Both the position numbers and the translations under genes were made by a program. From contig CM061096.1 of the NCBI GenBank assembly GCA_030770545.1, positions 13,745,501-13,809,500 of the forward strand: 64,000 nt of DNA. The letters run 5' to 3'. Source of the DNA: Macropodus opercularis. Taxonomy: Eukaryota > Chordata > Actinopteri > Anabantiformes > Osphronemidae. The notes below the pieces were generated by a model that was given only the letters and a program-made list of their open reading frames with translations, made no database searches and had not been told where the DNA came from. Positions 1 to 9,325 of this stretch are shown here, piece by piece (the first letter of the stretch is position 1; each line of letters starts with the position of its first letter).

Positions 1-1293
1 AATCAAAAAGACAAAAATCATTATCAATGAATCATGACTTTCATATCTGATCTTCAAAAGATGCAGTTTAGTTTAACTACACTGGATTTTCTAACTGCGA
101 CTACAAGCCTCCGCTACTGATGCGTTTGTTTGTCAGTATCATTAAGTGTTTCCTGCACACTAGTCTCTCTCCCACAAACGCACGCCTGTCATTCAGAGGG
201 TGAATGGACAGGATTTAGAGGCACTATAAGTAGCTCCTGCATTTCACCAGAGCAGCCCAATTAGTGTGTGTAGTTATGTCACAGCTCAGGCATCAGCGCT
301 GATCAATACAATCATTACTCCAATTTCCCATCTTGTCATTAACACTCACAGAGAAACTTAGTTCCACATTTGCCTCCGTTTACACAGATACGCACAAACC
401 CTGGAAATGAAAATTCTGAAATCATTTCTTCTTCTCATTATAATATAAAAAAAGCAAACTGCTGGTAATTCAATACTGGCACAGGCACACTGGCTGCAGT
501 ACAGGCATGATGGGCATATTCATTCACTGACACCTGCATCTTGAGTGATTAAGAGGAGGAGTTTCCAAATGAGGAAAAAACTCAAATACTGTCCTTGCAC
601 GAGTTAATAGGCTACTATACACACCTGCTCTCCTTCTCTCCCCCGCCTCCCTCCCTCCCTCCCTCCCTCACACCATATCTAGAAAGACACCTGCATCATG
701 CTGATATGGGGGCTTGTATATTCATCACTGGAAGCCTATACACACACTTACACAGCCAAATGCTAGTTGCTTATTTTCATCTCTCTCTTGGTGACCCACA
801 CACACCTTTCCTCCCCTCCCCCTCCAAGCTCCTATTTCTCAACACCCGCGCCTATGCCGCACATGCTGACATCAGCAATCAGCAGCGCCCCCTACACCCC
901 CCCCCCCCCCCGCCACCACACATCTTCACACACTCTCACACAAGTACAAACACATATGAATCACACACCTAAACAGGAAACGTTTCCACACAACTGTGAC
1001 AAACGTGACTGGTGTTGATCAACAGGCTCATAAAAAAGCTGCTGCTTCGTGCCCCCTCGTCCTAATTAACAATAAATTACATGTCTAGCATTTCTACCAC
1101 ACCTTCTGCAGCTGAGCTTACAATAACTTAGACGGAAGCATCTGCTTGTTATGGCTTTGTCGTTGGTATTTAACTACAGTCTGTAGCTCATGCAATAGGA
1201 GAAGCGTGGAGCGGGCACTCACACATCTGTGGGCCTACCGTCCTCTCTGGACAGGCCTGTTTTACGCGCTGTAAGCTGCCAGGTAAAGGATAT
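1..1293 (-). other. cacna1a: Intron 1 of cacna1a (5' part)
   Basis: This is the start of the first intron of the minus-strand calcium channel gene. The intron continues beyond the left edge, so its 3' splice site is not visible. I see no coding exon here. It contains a CCCT-type tract (about 645-668), a run of 15 C (897-911) and an AGCGCCCCCT word (884-893). Open frames in this stretch are low-complexity proline/histidine translations without recognisable domains. Confidence 0.7.
1285..1293 (-). promoter_or_regulatory. cacna1a: U12-type (AT-AC) 5' splice site of cacna1a intron 1
   Basis: Read on the minus strand, the exon ends ...GAATGGCC and the intron begins ATATCCTTTACC. ATATCCTTT is the full consensus for the minor (U12-dependent) spliceosome 5' splice site. 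No GT occurs at the conserved exon boundary of this gene family, where the protein should continue with Pro-Phe-Glu-Tyr after Glu-Trp-Pro. Minor-class introns at equivalent positions are known in voltage-gated sodium and calcium channel genes. The branch site and terminal AC lie outside the window. Confidence 0.85.
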
Positions 1294-1619
1294 GGCCATT
1301 CGGTGATCTTTTTGGCGTATTTTCTCACGAAGTTGTCTTCACTGAATATGAACAGCGAGCGGTTGACTGTGAAACAGTTCTGGCGGACGGGAATGGGGTT
1401 ATAGAGGGCCATGGTCCGGGCTCTCTGCGCCATAGACTGCTTGTACATTCTCTGGGTCCCGGGCCCTCCAGGTGGACCGTGGCCATGGCCGTGCCCGTGG
1501 CCATGCCCGTGGCCGTGTCCATGTGGTCCTCCTTGCCTGCTACCACCGCGGCCACCCGGCCCACCACCGCCGGGCCCTCCGCCGTACCTGGACGGTACCT
1601 CGTCTCCGAACCGCGCCAT
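1294..1619 (-). CDS. cacna1a: Voltage-gated P/Q-type calcium channel alpha-1A subunit, coding exon 1 (partial gene)
   Basis: First coding exon of a pore-forming high-voltage-activated calcium channel subunit (Cav2.1 type), a presynaptic plasma-membrane channel. It encodes 108 complete codons plus 2 nt. The start is the ATG at 1619 (A at -3, G at +4), giving MARFGDEV. The block QRMYKQSMAQRARTMALYN, then IPVRQNC, TVNRSLF, FSEDN and VRKYAKKITEW, is the cytoplasmic N-terminus just before segment IS1. MARFGDE and MYKQSMAQ favour Cav2.1 over Cav2.2, which has MVRFGDE and LYKQSIAQ. Between the glycine-rich stretch and the conserved block lies a histidine-glycine repeat (HG x8, residues 33-48) that I do not recall in the mammalian protein. 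Remaining exons lie beyond the left edge. The a/b teleost duplicate cannot be assigned here. Confidence 0.9.
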
Positions 1620-3328
1620 TCTGTGGACACCGAAAGCCAATCTTCAGGAAGCAGCGGAAAGGAGACCAATGCTCAGCTGTGTAGCCACACAACATTACAT
1701 CCCATCTGGATCAGAACGTCTCATATGCACAACGGGTTGTCCTGTAGGCTAGTGCCGAACACCTGCACTCGGCGCTATGCTGCGCTGGTTTTAGCAGACG
1801 AGGACGCCCATGTACCGTTTCCTCTTCTGTGCGCCTCTGCCAACGGCCAGTTGTGGGTGTGAAGAAATTAAACGTGTAGTCGGTTGGCTGACTGGTTGCA
1901 CTAGAGTAGTGCTGTGGGGTATCACAGTCTTAGTCCATTCCTAGGTCCGTGGAGAGGATATACAGGCTGTCGCTACCAACATGAGGAGGTAGAGGCTGAG
2001 CGTTTCATGCACTTCGTGGTTCATGCCTGTATCAGAGCGCACCGCAGCCTCCTCCACCTTTCTGGACGATTTATTTCTTTACTATCATGACAGCGTGTAA
2101 TGACAATATAAACGCCTCTGATGTCACACAGGCCTCAGTAAATCAGACTGTCGACAATGAATCTGAAAATAATGAATAGCCTTTACCTACAGCCGTCAGT
2201 GATGCTGATATTTTGGAAACAGTCTCATTTCCGAAGACCTACAAGGCATCGAAAAGGGAAAATCTAGCATTATTTATTTATTTTTGAAACATCCGCAATA
2301 TTTGGTACAATGTGTGACTATAATGTTGCTCCTGCCACGTTACAGTTGGTTCACCCGTGTGCTCCAAGCAGAAAAACCCTTGCATTTGTTAATAACCAGT
2401 CTAATTTCAAAATGCACGGTCTCGAGTAAATAAGAAAGAAAAATACCGTTTTCCTTTGAAATGTGAGTGTCTCTCATTGTAGATGAAATGATTTTCTCAA
2501 ACGAATTCAGTAGCATCCTCCCTTGTTGTAACCATCATCTTCTGACCGTCACCTGAGCGGCCATCCAGAAGCTAAGGGACACACGGTCGGCGTCCTCAAA
2601 GACAAGGGTATGACGGCCGCTTCTCAGCCGTCTTACACCCTCTCATGATCTTGGTTTTGCTGCTCGCGGTGCAGCAATGCCGAGAAAGTCCGTCACCATC
2701 CCCGCCCCGGAAAGTCTACCTTCGTCCGCACTGATAAGCCCAAATGTCCTGGCGGAGCGTCCTCTCTCTCTCTCTCATTGGAGTAGGGTTGAGCGTTCCT
2801 CACGGTTTCTTCTCCGGCGGCCCCAAGGGGAGGAGGAGTGGGACAGACGGACGGATGGATGGGTGAACGGATGGACACAAAAATGAAAGGGAGGGGAGCG
2901 GCTCCTCGCTGGGATTCAGGCCAGACTCTACCTATAAATTAAACAAAAAGCACCGCGCGTTAAACCGCCGTCTTTTAGCGTGTGTTGAACTATCGGCTAA
3001 TGAGAGACGATCGGTTCTGCAGCTGCGGCACATGACGCACCCAGCTCGTCCAACTTCCAGACGTCTGTCACGGAAGGAGGCATCGTCTAGCGCGTTTTCA
3101 TTTTAAGGTGCCTCTAAGTAAAGCCTTTCTCAGTTAAGTCGGACCTATCGAGCCTGATAAAGGCCAAGTCAATTTTAAATACTGTCAAAAAAGCCTGAAG
3201 GAGCGAGGAGGGGACGACATCGACAACGGAGGGACTGTGTTTTCTAACAGCGGACAGTGTGTATTTAGCAAAGACGCTTGTTTTAATCCAGATGTGTGTG
3301 TAGGCTGTGTGAGTGGGGTAGGAGGCGT

Positions 3329-3334
<6 letters not shown>

Positions 3335-3359
<25 letters not shown>

Positions 3360-3372
3360 GGGGGGGGGGGGG
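3335..3372. repeat. (GT)n followed by poly-G
   Basis: An alternating GT run of about 24 bp passes directly into 14 consecutive G. It is a simple repeat in the region upstream of cacna1a. Confidence 0.95.
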
Positions 3373-3611
3373 TCCGGTATCGTTATAGCTCGTGCAAAGA
3401 TACAGCTGCAACACAAGCTGACAATGACTGCGCGCACAGGGGCGCGTGAGTAGAGTCAAAGTGTGCGCGCGCCAGTCTGCGTGTGTTTGTTAGGGAAGGT
3501 GGAGGGGGGTGCTATTCTTAGCAACAGACATTTGGAAATTAATGGACGAAGCTCTTTCTCCCCTCCCTCCCTTCCTGAGAACGAGTCGAGGATGTTCTTC
3601 GCTGGCTCCCC

Positions 3612-3650
3612 TCTCTCCTCTCCTCTCCTCTCCTCTCATCTCCTCTCCTC
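3612..3650. repeat. (TCTCC)n pyrimidine repeat
   Basis: About seven CTCTC/TCTCC units with one interruption make a homopyrimidine tract. Confidence 0.9.
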
Positions 3651-4310
3651 CAAGTGACGCCGGTGCCTGTTCAAGGTGCAACCGTTTGGTTTGCGAAGCA
3701 CAGATTTTAAAGGACATCGTAAAAACCACGTGGATGAACAATGAGAGAGATGATAAGAATGACAGTGATAATATTTCAGTACAGTCCACAAATTCTGTGG
3801 AAGTTTCAGTCTGAATAGCGAAAACGTCTTTGATGTTACTGGATTATTCTAATGATTCTTGAGGTGCAAGAGGTGCAAACAGGCAGCCTCATAGTCAATG
3901 AGTGCCATAAGTCATAATGAGTGGTGCCACGTTGTGTTAAGCACCGGAGAGGAGAAAAAGCAGGTTGTAGCCCACGACATCACAGAAAACATTCTGTTCA
4001 TCTATTATGTGACATATAATTGATTTCCTGACTGCAGAAATAAGCACCTATGTGAATGGGAAATGATGACACGTATAAACAGGTTTAAGGGTGACGGGGA
4101 GAATTAATTCACCTCCGTGAGAGGTTGAATTGGAAGAAAAACCTTTCAAGTGAGAACACCAATCGATAACAGCGCGACCTTAAATGTCTATTCGATATGT
4201 GGGAAAGGGATCGTTTTGCTGTGCGTCCATTTAAGCAGCGTTTCCGGACGTGAGAGACTGACCTCACCACAAGGGCATGCAAGAGCAAAAATGTAATATT
4301 ATCATAAAAA

Positions 4311-4443
<133 letters not shown>

Positions 4444-4464
4444 GTCAGTACCACGGACAGCACC
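4444..4464 (+). promoter_or_regulatory. REST/NRSF binding element (RE1), copy 1
   Basis: The core GTCAGTACCACGGACAG followed by CACC matches the 21-bp RE1 consensus (TTCAGCACCACGGACAG then CGCC) at 18 of 21 positions by my alignment. It lies about 2.8 kb upstream of the cacna1a start codon. REST represses neuronal genes outside neurons, so a role in restricting cacna1a is the natural inference. Confidence 0.75.
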
Positions 4465-4485
4465 ACAAGGCTGAAATGAATAGAT

Positions 4486-4506
4486 ATGAGGACCACGGAC
4501 AGCGCC
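4486..4506 (+). promoter_or_regulatory. REST/NRSF binding element (RE1), copy 2
   Basis: The core ATGAGGACCACGGACAG followed by CGCC matches the RE1 consensus at 18 of 21 positions, including the whole right half ACCACGGACAGCGCC. It has the same orientation as copy 1, with start points 42 bp apart. Confidence 0.75.
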
Positions 4507-6959
4507 TTTTCTTTTGCCAAAATTAAAATGTATTGAACTGAATTTATCAATTGCTCTTCAGGGCTGGAGCCTCTGAAGAGCTGCAGCCACCAAACCAAAA
4601 CCACAAACCCACCACACACTGCTACCTTACAAAAATGAGAGATATGAGAATTTAACTGACAAAGTAATGCATCCTGTCACATGCTGCCGCTGTCCTGCCA
4701 CAGTGTAGCTTACGTTGTGTGTGTGAATTCACCTTTCTGATTGATTCATTTGTGACCACAAGACAGTTTAAATATCTACTGCTCTCTAAATTTCTTACTC
4801 CGTACTTGATTTTTCTATTCACCCTTCGTGTTGATGCCACACTGCTTCTGTTTTTAAACCAAACATGCCAGTGTAGAATACTGGCAAGTTTAACAGTATC
4901 GTATTGCCTTCAATTCAAAGATGTGCTAAGAGCAGTGAAAACATCATGTTTACTGCAGGTTTTGTTCTCTGTTGTTTTCTTTCTCTGTCAGATGTTGAAA
5001 TAGTGAGTAGCTGTGAGGTCGGAGCTCTGAGCGAGGGCCTAAGAAGGAGTGTCGCGACTCAATGATTCATAAGACTGAATAATTCAATGGCTGGTTGCAT
5101 GTGGAGCACTGCGCCCCTGTTGAACCCTGGTTCTCCACAGACCTGATGCAGACTTACATGAAAATGACTGCAGGAGTGGTCCACACACAAAGAAATGTAG
5201 TGTCTGAAACGAACTCAAGTGGCTGAAATCAACAATCAAGGGGAAAGTCTTGACGAGTGATTCTAGTGAAAGTAGGTGAGTGAGTGAAAAGATTGCGAGA
5301 GTAATGTCTCTTTGTTCTCTTTGCTCTGTTGATTGCAGTGACGTACACACGACAAACTGTAGAGAAAAATGGACAGACTCACATAGACAACATGAAAGGC
5401 AACAATATGTGAGCTTAGCCTAAAGATCATCCCATGATAATCTTGCATTTTGGTGCTTTTTTGTGCAGTGTTGACAGACAGGTCCCACACAAGGACCAAC
5501 CAAACTGACTACTGCCAAGTATTTTTCTGGTGATTTCCAGTTTAATTGCATGATTTGACAGTAGGCATAATGATGCCTCTAGAGCAAGCTGACCGATGAT
5601 AATTCAGCAACTCTGGAGTGCACCAACTGGGAATTAGAATATGAATCCAAAACACTCATCATGGCTGGATGAATGTAACGCTGGGGGCAGCAGTATGGCA
5701 TCCAACGATGAAATGGGCATCGTGTGTGTGCGTATGCAGGGAGGGGGACTTACTTTCATTGTGGATGCTCACTGACCGAGAGCAGCAGCAGGCTCAACGA
5801 AGGAGAACTCACAATCCTTATGTGTACACAGTGGATGTAGTTGATTTACAGTACATGTTACATACTGATACTAATAATGGGTCAAAAAGTAACATTTATT
5901 CAGTAAATATAGCAGATGCATGCACAAAAATAAATGGGTTGCTGAAGTACATTATTAAACATTTCTAATTATTCACCTTGCCATTAGTGGCTAACAGAGC
6001 TGAGCCTCTAAGCAAAAACTCCTTCCTCCACTTGTGTTTCAGGTTGGTCTTAAAGCAAAGCGGGAGCACAGGAGGGTGGTAACCTGTCCTTAGTGCTAAG
6101 TAGGCCAACTTTTTTTCTAGGTGAATCTCTAGTGAGGATGAAGTCACCACATTACATGCTCTTCTTTTTCTCATACCATTTCTTTTTAAATCATTTATAT
6201 ATATTAAAAAAAAGATTCCCCAGTAGCACAAATAAATGTTCCATCTCCCATATTTGATTATGTAAAACCTGAATCAGCAAATTTGTAATTATATTGTTTT
6301 ATTAATATACATATTTCCTTGTTTTAGTTCCTCTAAATGTGTATCTGCATTTCTTTTACTTCACAAAAGCCTATTTTAAGATTTAGAAGGTGTCACTCAA
6401 GTTAAATAAATTAGTTAGAATACTAGTAAAGTAAACAAAGCAAGTATTTATAGACAATTCACTTCAGAAAGAAAAACATGTAATTCATCTGAAAATGACA
6501 AACCTGCTTTGGTAAAAATCATTATTATTATTATTTTCTTTGTGAATGTTTTGAGCTGATCTGGACCATTCGCGTATAATGAGAACCTGCTGACATGCAG
6601 CACTGTGTTTACAATAATAAAGGTTCACTGACCTCCAGTGGTGAAACAGAAGACCTGCAACATTTCACCACGTTTCGTCTCTTTGTGTTCATATTTCAAA
6701 GCTACAAAAACAGACAGCTTGCAGTGAATGAGTCTCTATTGTGGCCCAACATTACATCAATGTCTAGAGATCTGCTTATAATATACAAATGTATATACTG
6801 AGTTAAGCTTATAGATATTAATAAACATATTAATGAATCATTTGAACTAATTTCTTATCAGATCATTAGAATCCACTTTATTGGCCAGATATACTGAAAC
6901 AAAAGAGACATTTACAACTGTAACAATGGAAATGCACTTAAAAAGGACTTTTACGTAGA
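4507..6959. other. Intergenic, no gene seen
   Basis: AT-rich sequence between the cacna1a upstream region and alkbh7. The open frames are short, unrelated to known families and lack plausible splice context. A short ATT repeat lies at about 6521-6533. Confidence 0.6.
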
Positions 6960-7151
6960 GTTAGGTTTAATACTCGCGGGTTAGAGTGAAGTAGCCTAAG
7001 TGTAGAGAAAGTACTACGCTTCCCACGATGCACTGCGTTTTCAACATGGCGTCTCACATAACTGTTTGACTTATGTCCACACGTTTAAAAGGCGAACTGA
7101 GGCGTTGAGGAGTTTGTAGCGCGCTCTGCTTGTAAAACCTGAGACGGGAGG
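6960..7151 (+). promoter_or_regulatory. alkbh7: Probable alkbh7 promoter and 5' UTR
   Basis: A short CpG-containing stretch directly before the alkbh7 start. It contains CAACATGGCGTC at about 7042-7053, which resembles a YY1-type site common in housekeeping promoters. If transcription starts upstream of it, that ATG would open an 8-codon upstream reading frame ending in TGA before the main start. Confidence 0.4.
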
Positions 7152-8193
7152 ATGGAAGTGTTGCTGGCGGCGTTTAAACGAATACACAAACCAGCTGTTT
7201 GCGCCCGGCGACAGCTTCGTCCGAGCTCGAACGCCCGAAGCGGCGGCCCTTCACCCGAGCCGCACGGTGCTCTGGTCGCAGGCTCCAGCTGGGAGCTGGT
7301 GCAGCGGCTGGGCGCACAGGTGGAGGTGAGGCCGGCCTTCGTCACCGAGGAGGAGGAGGGAGCTCTTCTGCGTGAGCTGGAGCCTGGCTTGAGAAAGAAG
7401 CGCTACGAGTTCGACCACTGGGACGACGTAAGTCATAGTCACGGGTGGGACGTTGCTGACTTTTCCCCTTGGTTTACCTGACACCATTGCCACGCAGGCC
7501 ATTCACGGGTACAGAGAAACCGAGCGTGTGGCGTGGGCGCCGGCGTGTGAGGAGATCCTGCACCGTGTCCGTGCTGTAGCGTTCCCCGCAGGCAGTTCAC
7601 TCCTCGGGCCTGTGCACGTCCTGGACCTCGACAAGGCCGGTTACATCAAGCCTCACGTTGACAGTGTGAAGGTAGGACCTGCTGCCTTTCTCCACAAGAG
7701 CAGGCAGTGGCAAGACAGATGCTACGGATCAAACAAACTTAGGCTATGTCACAAAAAAACATCTGCTCAGTCAGCTGAGCTCTCCCTGACATAGTCTCTG
7801 TTCTCATTTCAGTTCTGTGGCAGCACTATAGCCGGACTGTGTCTCCTGTCAGACAGCATCATGCGCCTGGTGAAGGAAGATTGCAGCAGCGAATGGCTGG
7901 ACCTCCTGTTGCCCAGACGCTGCCTCTACATACTGAGGTAGTGTACATACGCATGAAGAATCTTAGTATTGTTTGGAAAAACCATGCAGGTAGTTTGTCA
8001 CAGAGTGTGGACTAGTTGTATCAGACTCAGTGATGTCTAACCGCATTTCACCTTGGTCTTACATCTGTACAGGGATGAAGCCAGGTATAAATTTACTCAT
8101 GAGATCCTGAAAGACGAGGAGTCTGTGTTCAATGGACAGAAGGTTGCACGGCATCGTCGCATATCGGTCATCTGTCGGAACCTTCCAGCCTAA
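7152..8193 (+). CDS. alkbh7: Alpha-ketoglutarate-dependent dioxygenase alkB homolog 7, mitochondrial
   Basis: Complete four-exon gene: 7152-7427, 7498-7671, 7813-7937, 8073-8193 (696 nt, 231 aa), all GT-AG. The family is an Fe(II)/2-oxoglutarate dioxygenase of the mitochondrial matrix, linked to programmed necrosis and fatty-acid metabolism. The Arg-rich, acid-poor N-terminus (residues 1-35) fits a mitochondrial targeting peptide. Family landmarks are ELEPGLRKKRYEFDHWD (exon 1), GYRETER, VHVLDL and GYIKPHVDS (exon 2), FCGSTIAGLCLLS and MRLV (exon 3), and FTHEILKDEE then RRISVICR (exon 4). Iron ligands are His145, Asp147 and His201; an Arg in RRISVICR should bind 2-oxoglutarate. Nothing is missing and length is normal (human about 221). 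It is tail-to-tail with gtf2f1. Confidence 0.95.
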
Positions 8194-8388
8194 AACTGAT
8201 ATCGGTGTCACCAGAAGTAAGAATTTACCGGCGTTCTCCATGAGGATATAAGAACTGGTATAGTAGCGGTTCCAAAGGTGATTCACATAGACACTGGGTT
8301 TCTACACCCGCTGCTGCTCCATGAACATTGTCTGCTTTATGTGTAGTTTGAATTTAAAAGGCAGGGACAATGTTTTGATTGTTTTTAA

Positions 8389-8394
8389 AATAAA
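8389..8394 (+). terminator. alkbh7: alkbh7 polyadenylation signal (AATAAA)
   Basis: A canonical AATAAA about 195 bp after the alkbh7 stop codon. Confidence 0.6.
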
Positions 8395-8609
8395 AATGCT
8401 CTATGCAAGAAAGCTTTCACAACTCAAGTGGATGAAGGTTATGGCCATTTTATTTTTCAGTCTGATGAAAGGAAGAAATCCAAGAGTTATCATTTATGTA
8501 ACACACTTAAACACAATAAGACAAACTGAATTACAACAAGGTCTTGGTGCAAAGTATGCAAATGAGATGTTTGAATGAATATTTGCATTCCTCTCAGTGA
8601 ACTGAAGGA

Positions 8610-8627
8610 CCCCCCCCCCCCCCCCCC
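8610..8627. repeat. Poly-C run (18 C)
   Basis: Uninterrupted run of C between the convergent genes alkbh7 and gtf2f1. Confidence 0.95.
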
Positions 8628-9033
8628 AAGCTGTAAAAGTCACCTGTAACAACATCACTCGGACACAAAGTGACCAAACACAGAGTTGAGAAATAACCAC
8701 TGGATATTGTTTTATGTTGTCTGGTAGTTCTGCTGTTAAGCAGGTCATTATTCTACATTATTCTATAACAGTGTTTTTTTTGGTTACTCCTGAAGATGCT
8801 ACATATTGTCTGTATCATATCATATCCATATGGACCATAATTTTGTCATGAGTCCCGATGCCGCCTTTCTTCTCTATAAGCAGTTTCACATTTTAGTAGT
8901 GATAGGTTTAAAACAACCTGGGAAATAAAAATGACAACCAAGGGACTTTTAATAGCCCCAAAGCGTTTTAATATGTCATGACATGGGACTGATGAGGTAC
9001 AAGGAAGGAAACAAACATAAGCACATTTTAAAT

Positions 9034-9039
9034 TTTATT
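9034..9039 (-). terminator. gtf2f1: gtf2f1 polyadenylation signal (AATAAA on minus strand)
   Basis: TTTATT on the plus strand reads AATAAA on the minus strand, about 290 bp beyond the gtf2f1 stop codon. Confidence 0.55.
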
Positions 9040-9325
9040 AGAAAAGATTCGACCTAAGGAAAACAAAGATGTTTTGCTATTCATTAAATTGTGAGTTAAA
9101 CTGTTGGATCAGATGAGTCATCTTGTTTAAGCATATTTTACATTTTGAAATTTGAAAAATAAATTGAATTTGGCAAAGTGCCGTCAGTTGCAACCTCTGA
9201 TACCAAGGTATGAGACAGCACATGCAACATGGCACCTGTCTTTTTAAAAACACTCAAAGTTTCTGAAAACAACCCTTTTACAGTCCGAGTGCAGCCCTTG
9301 CCACTCCATCCCCCACTTCCCCCAC

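Larger units (their letters stand above)
1620..3660 (-). promoter_or_regulatory. cacna1a: Probable 5' UTR and promoter region of cacna1a
   Basis: This stretch lies upstream of the cacna1a start codon. It is locally GC- and CpG-rich, especially about 2560-3100 and 3400-3460, as expected of a neuronal promoter. I cannot place a transcription start and see no convincing TATA box. Open frames here are low-complexity or unrecognised and are not annotated as genes. It holds a GT/G run (3335-3372) and a TCTCC repeat (about 3612-3650). Confidence 0.5.

Noticed and set aside
1620..1640. Upstream in-frame extension of the cacna1a exon
   Set aside because: It begins at a TTG codon, not an ATG. The ATG at 1619 gives the MARFGDE start typical of the family.
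1411..1862. Plus-strand open frames of 70-127 codons opposite cacna1a exon 1
   Set aside because: They are antisense shadows of the glycine/histidine-rich exon with proline-rich, low-complexity translations.
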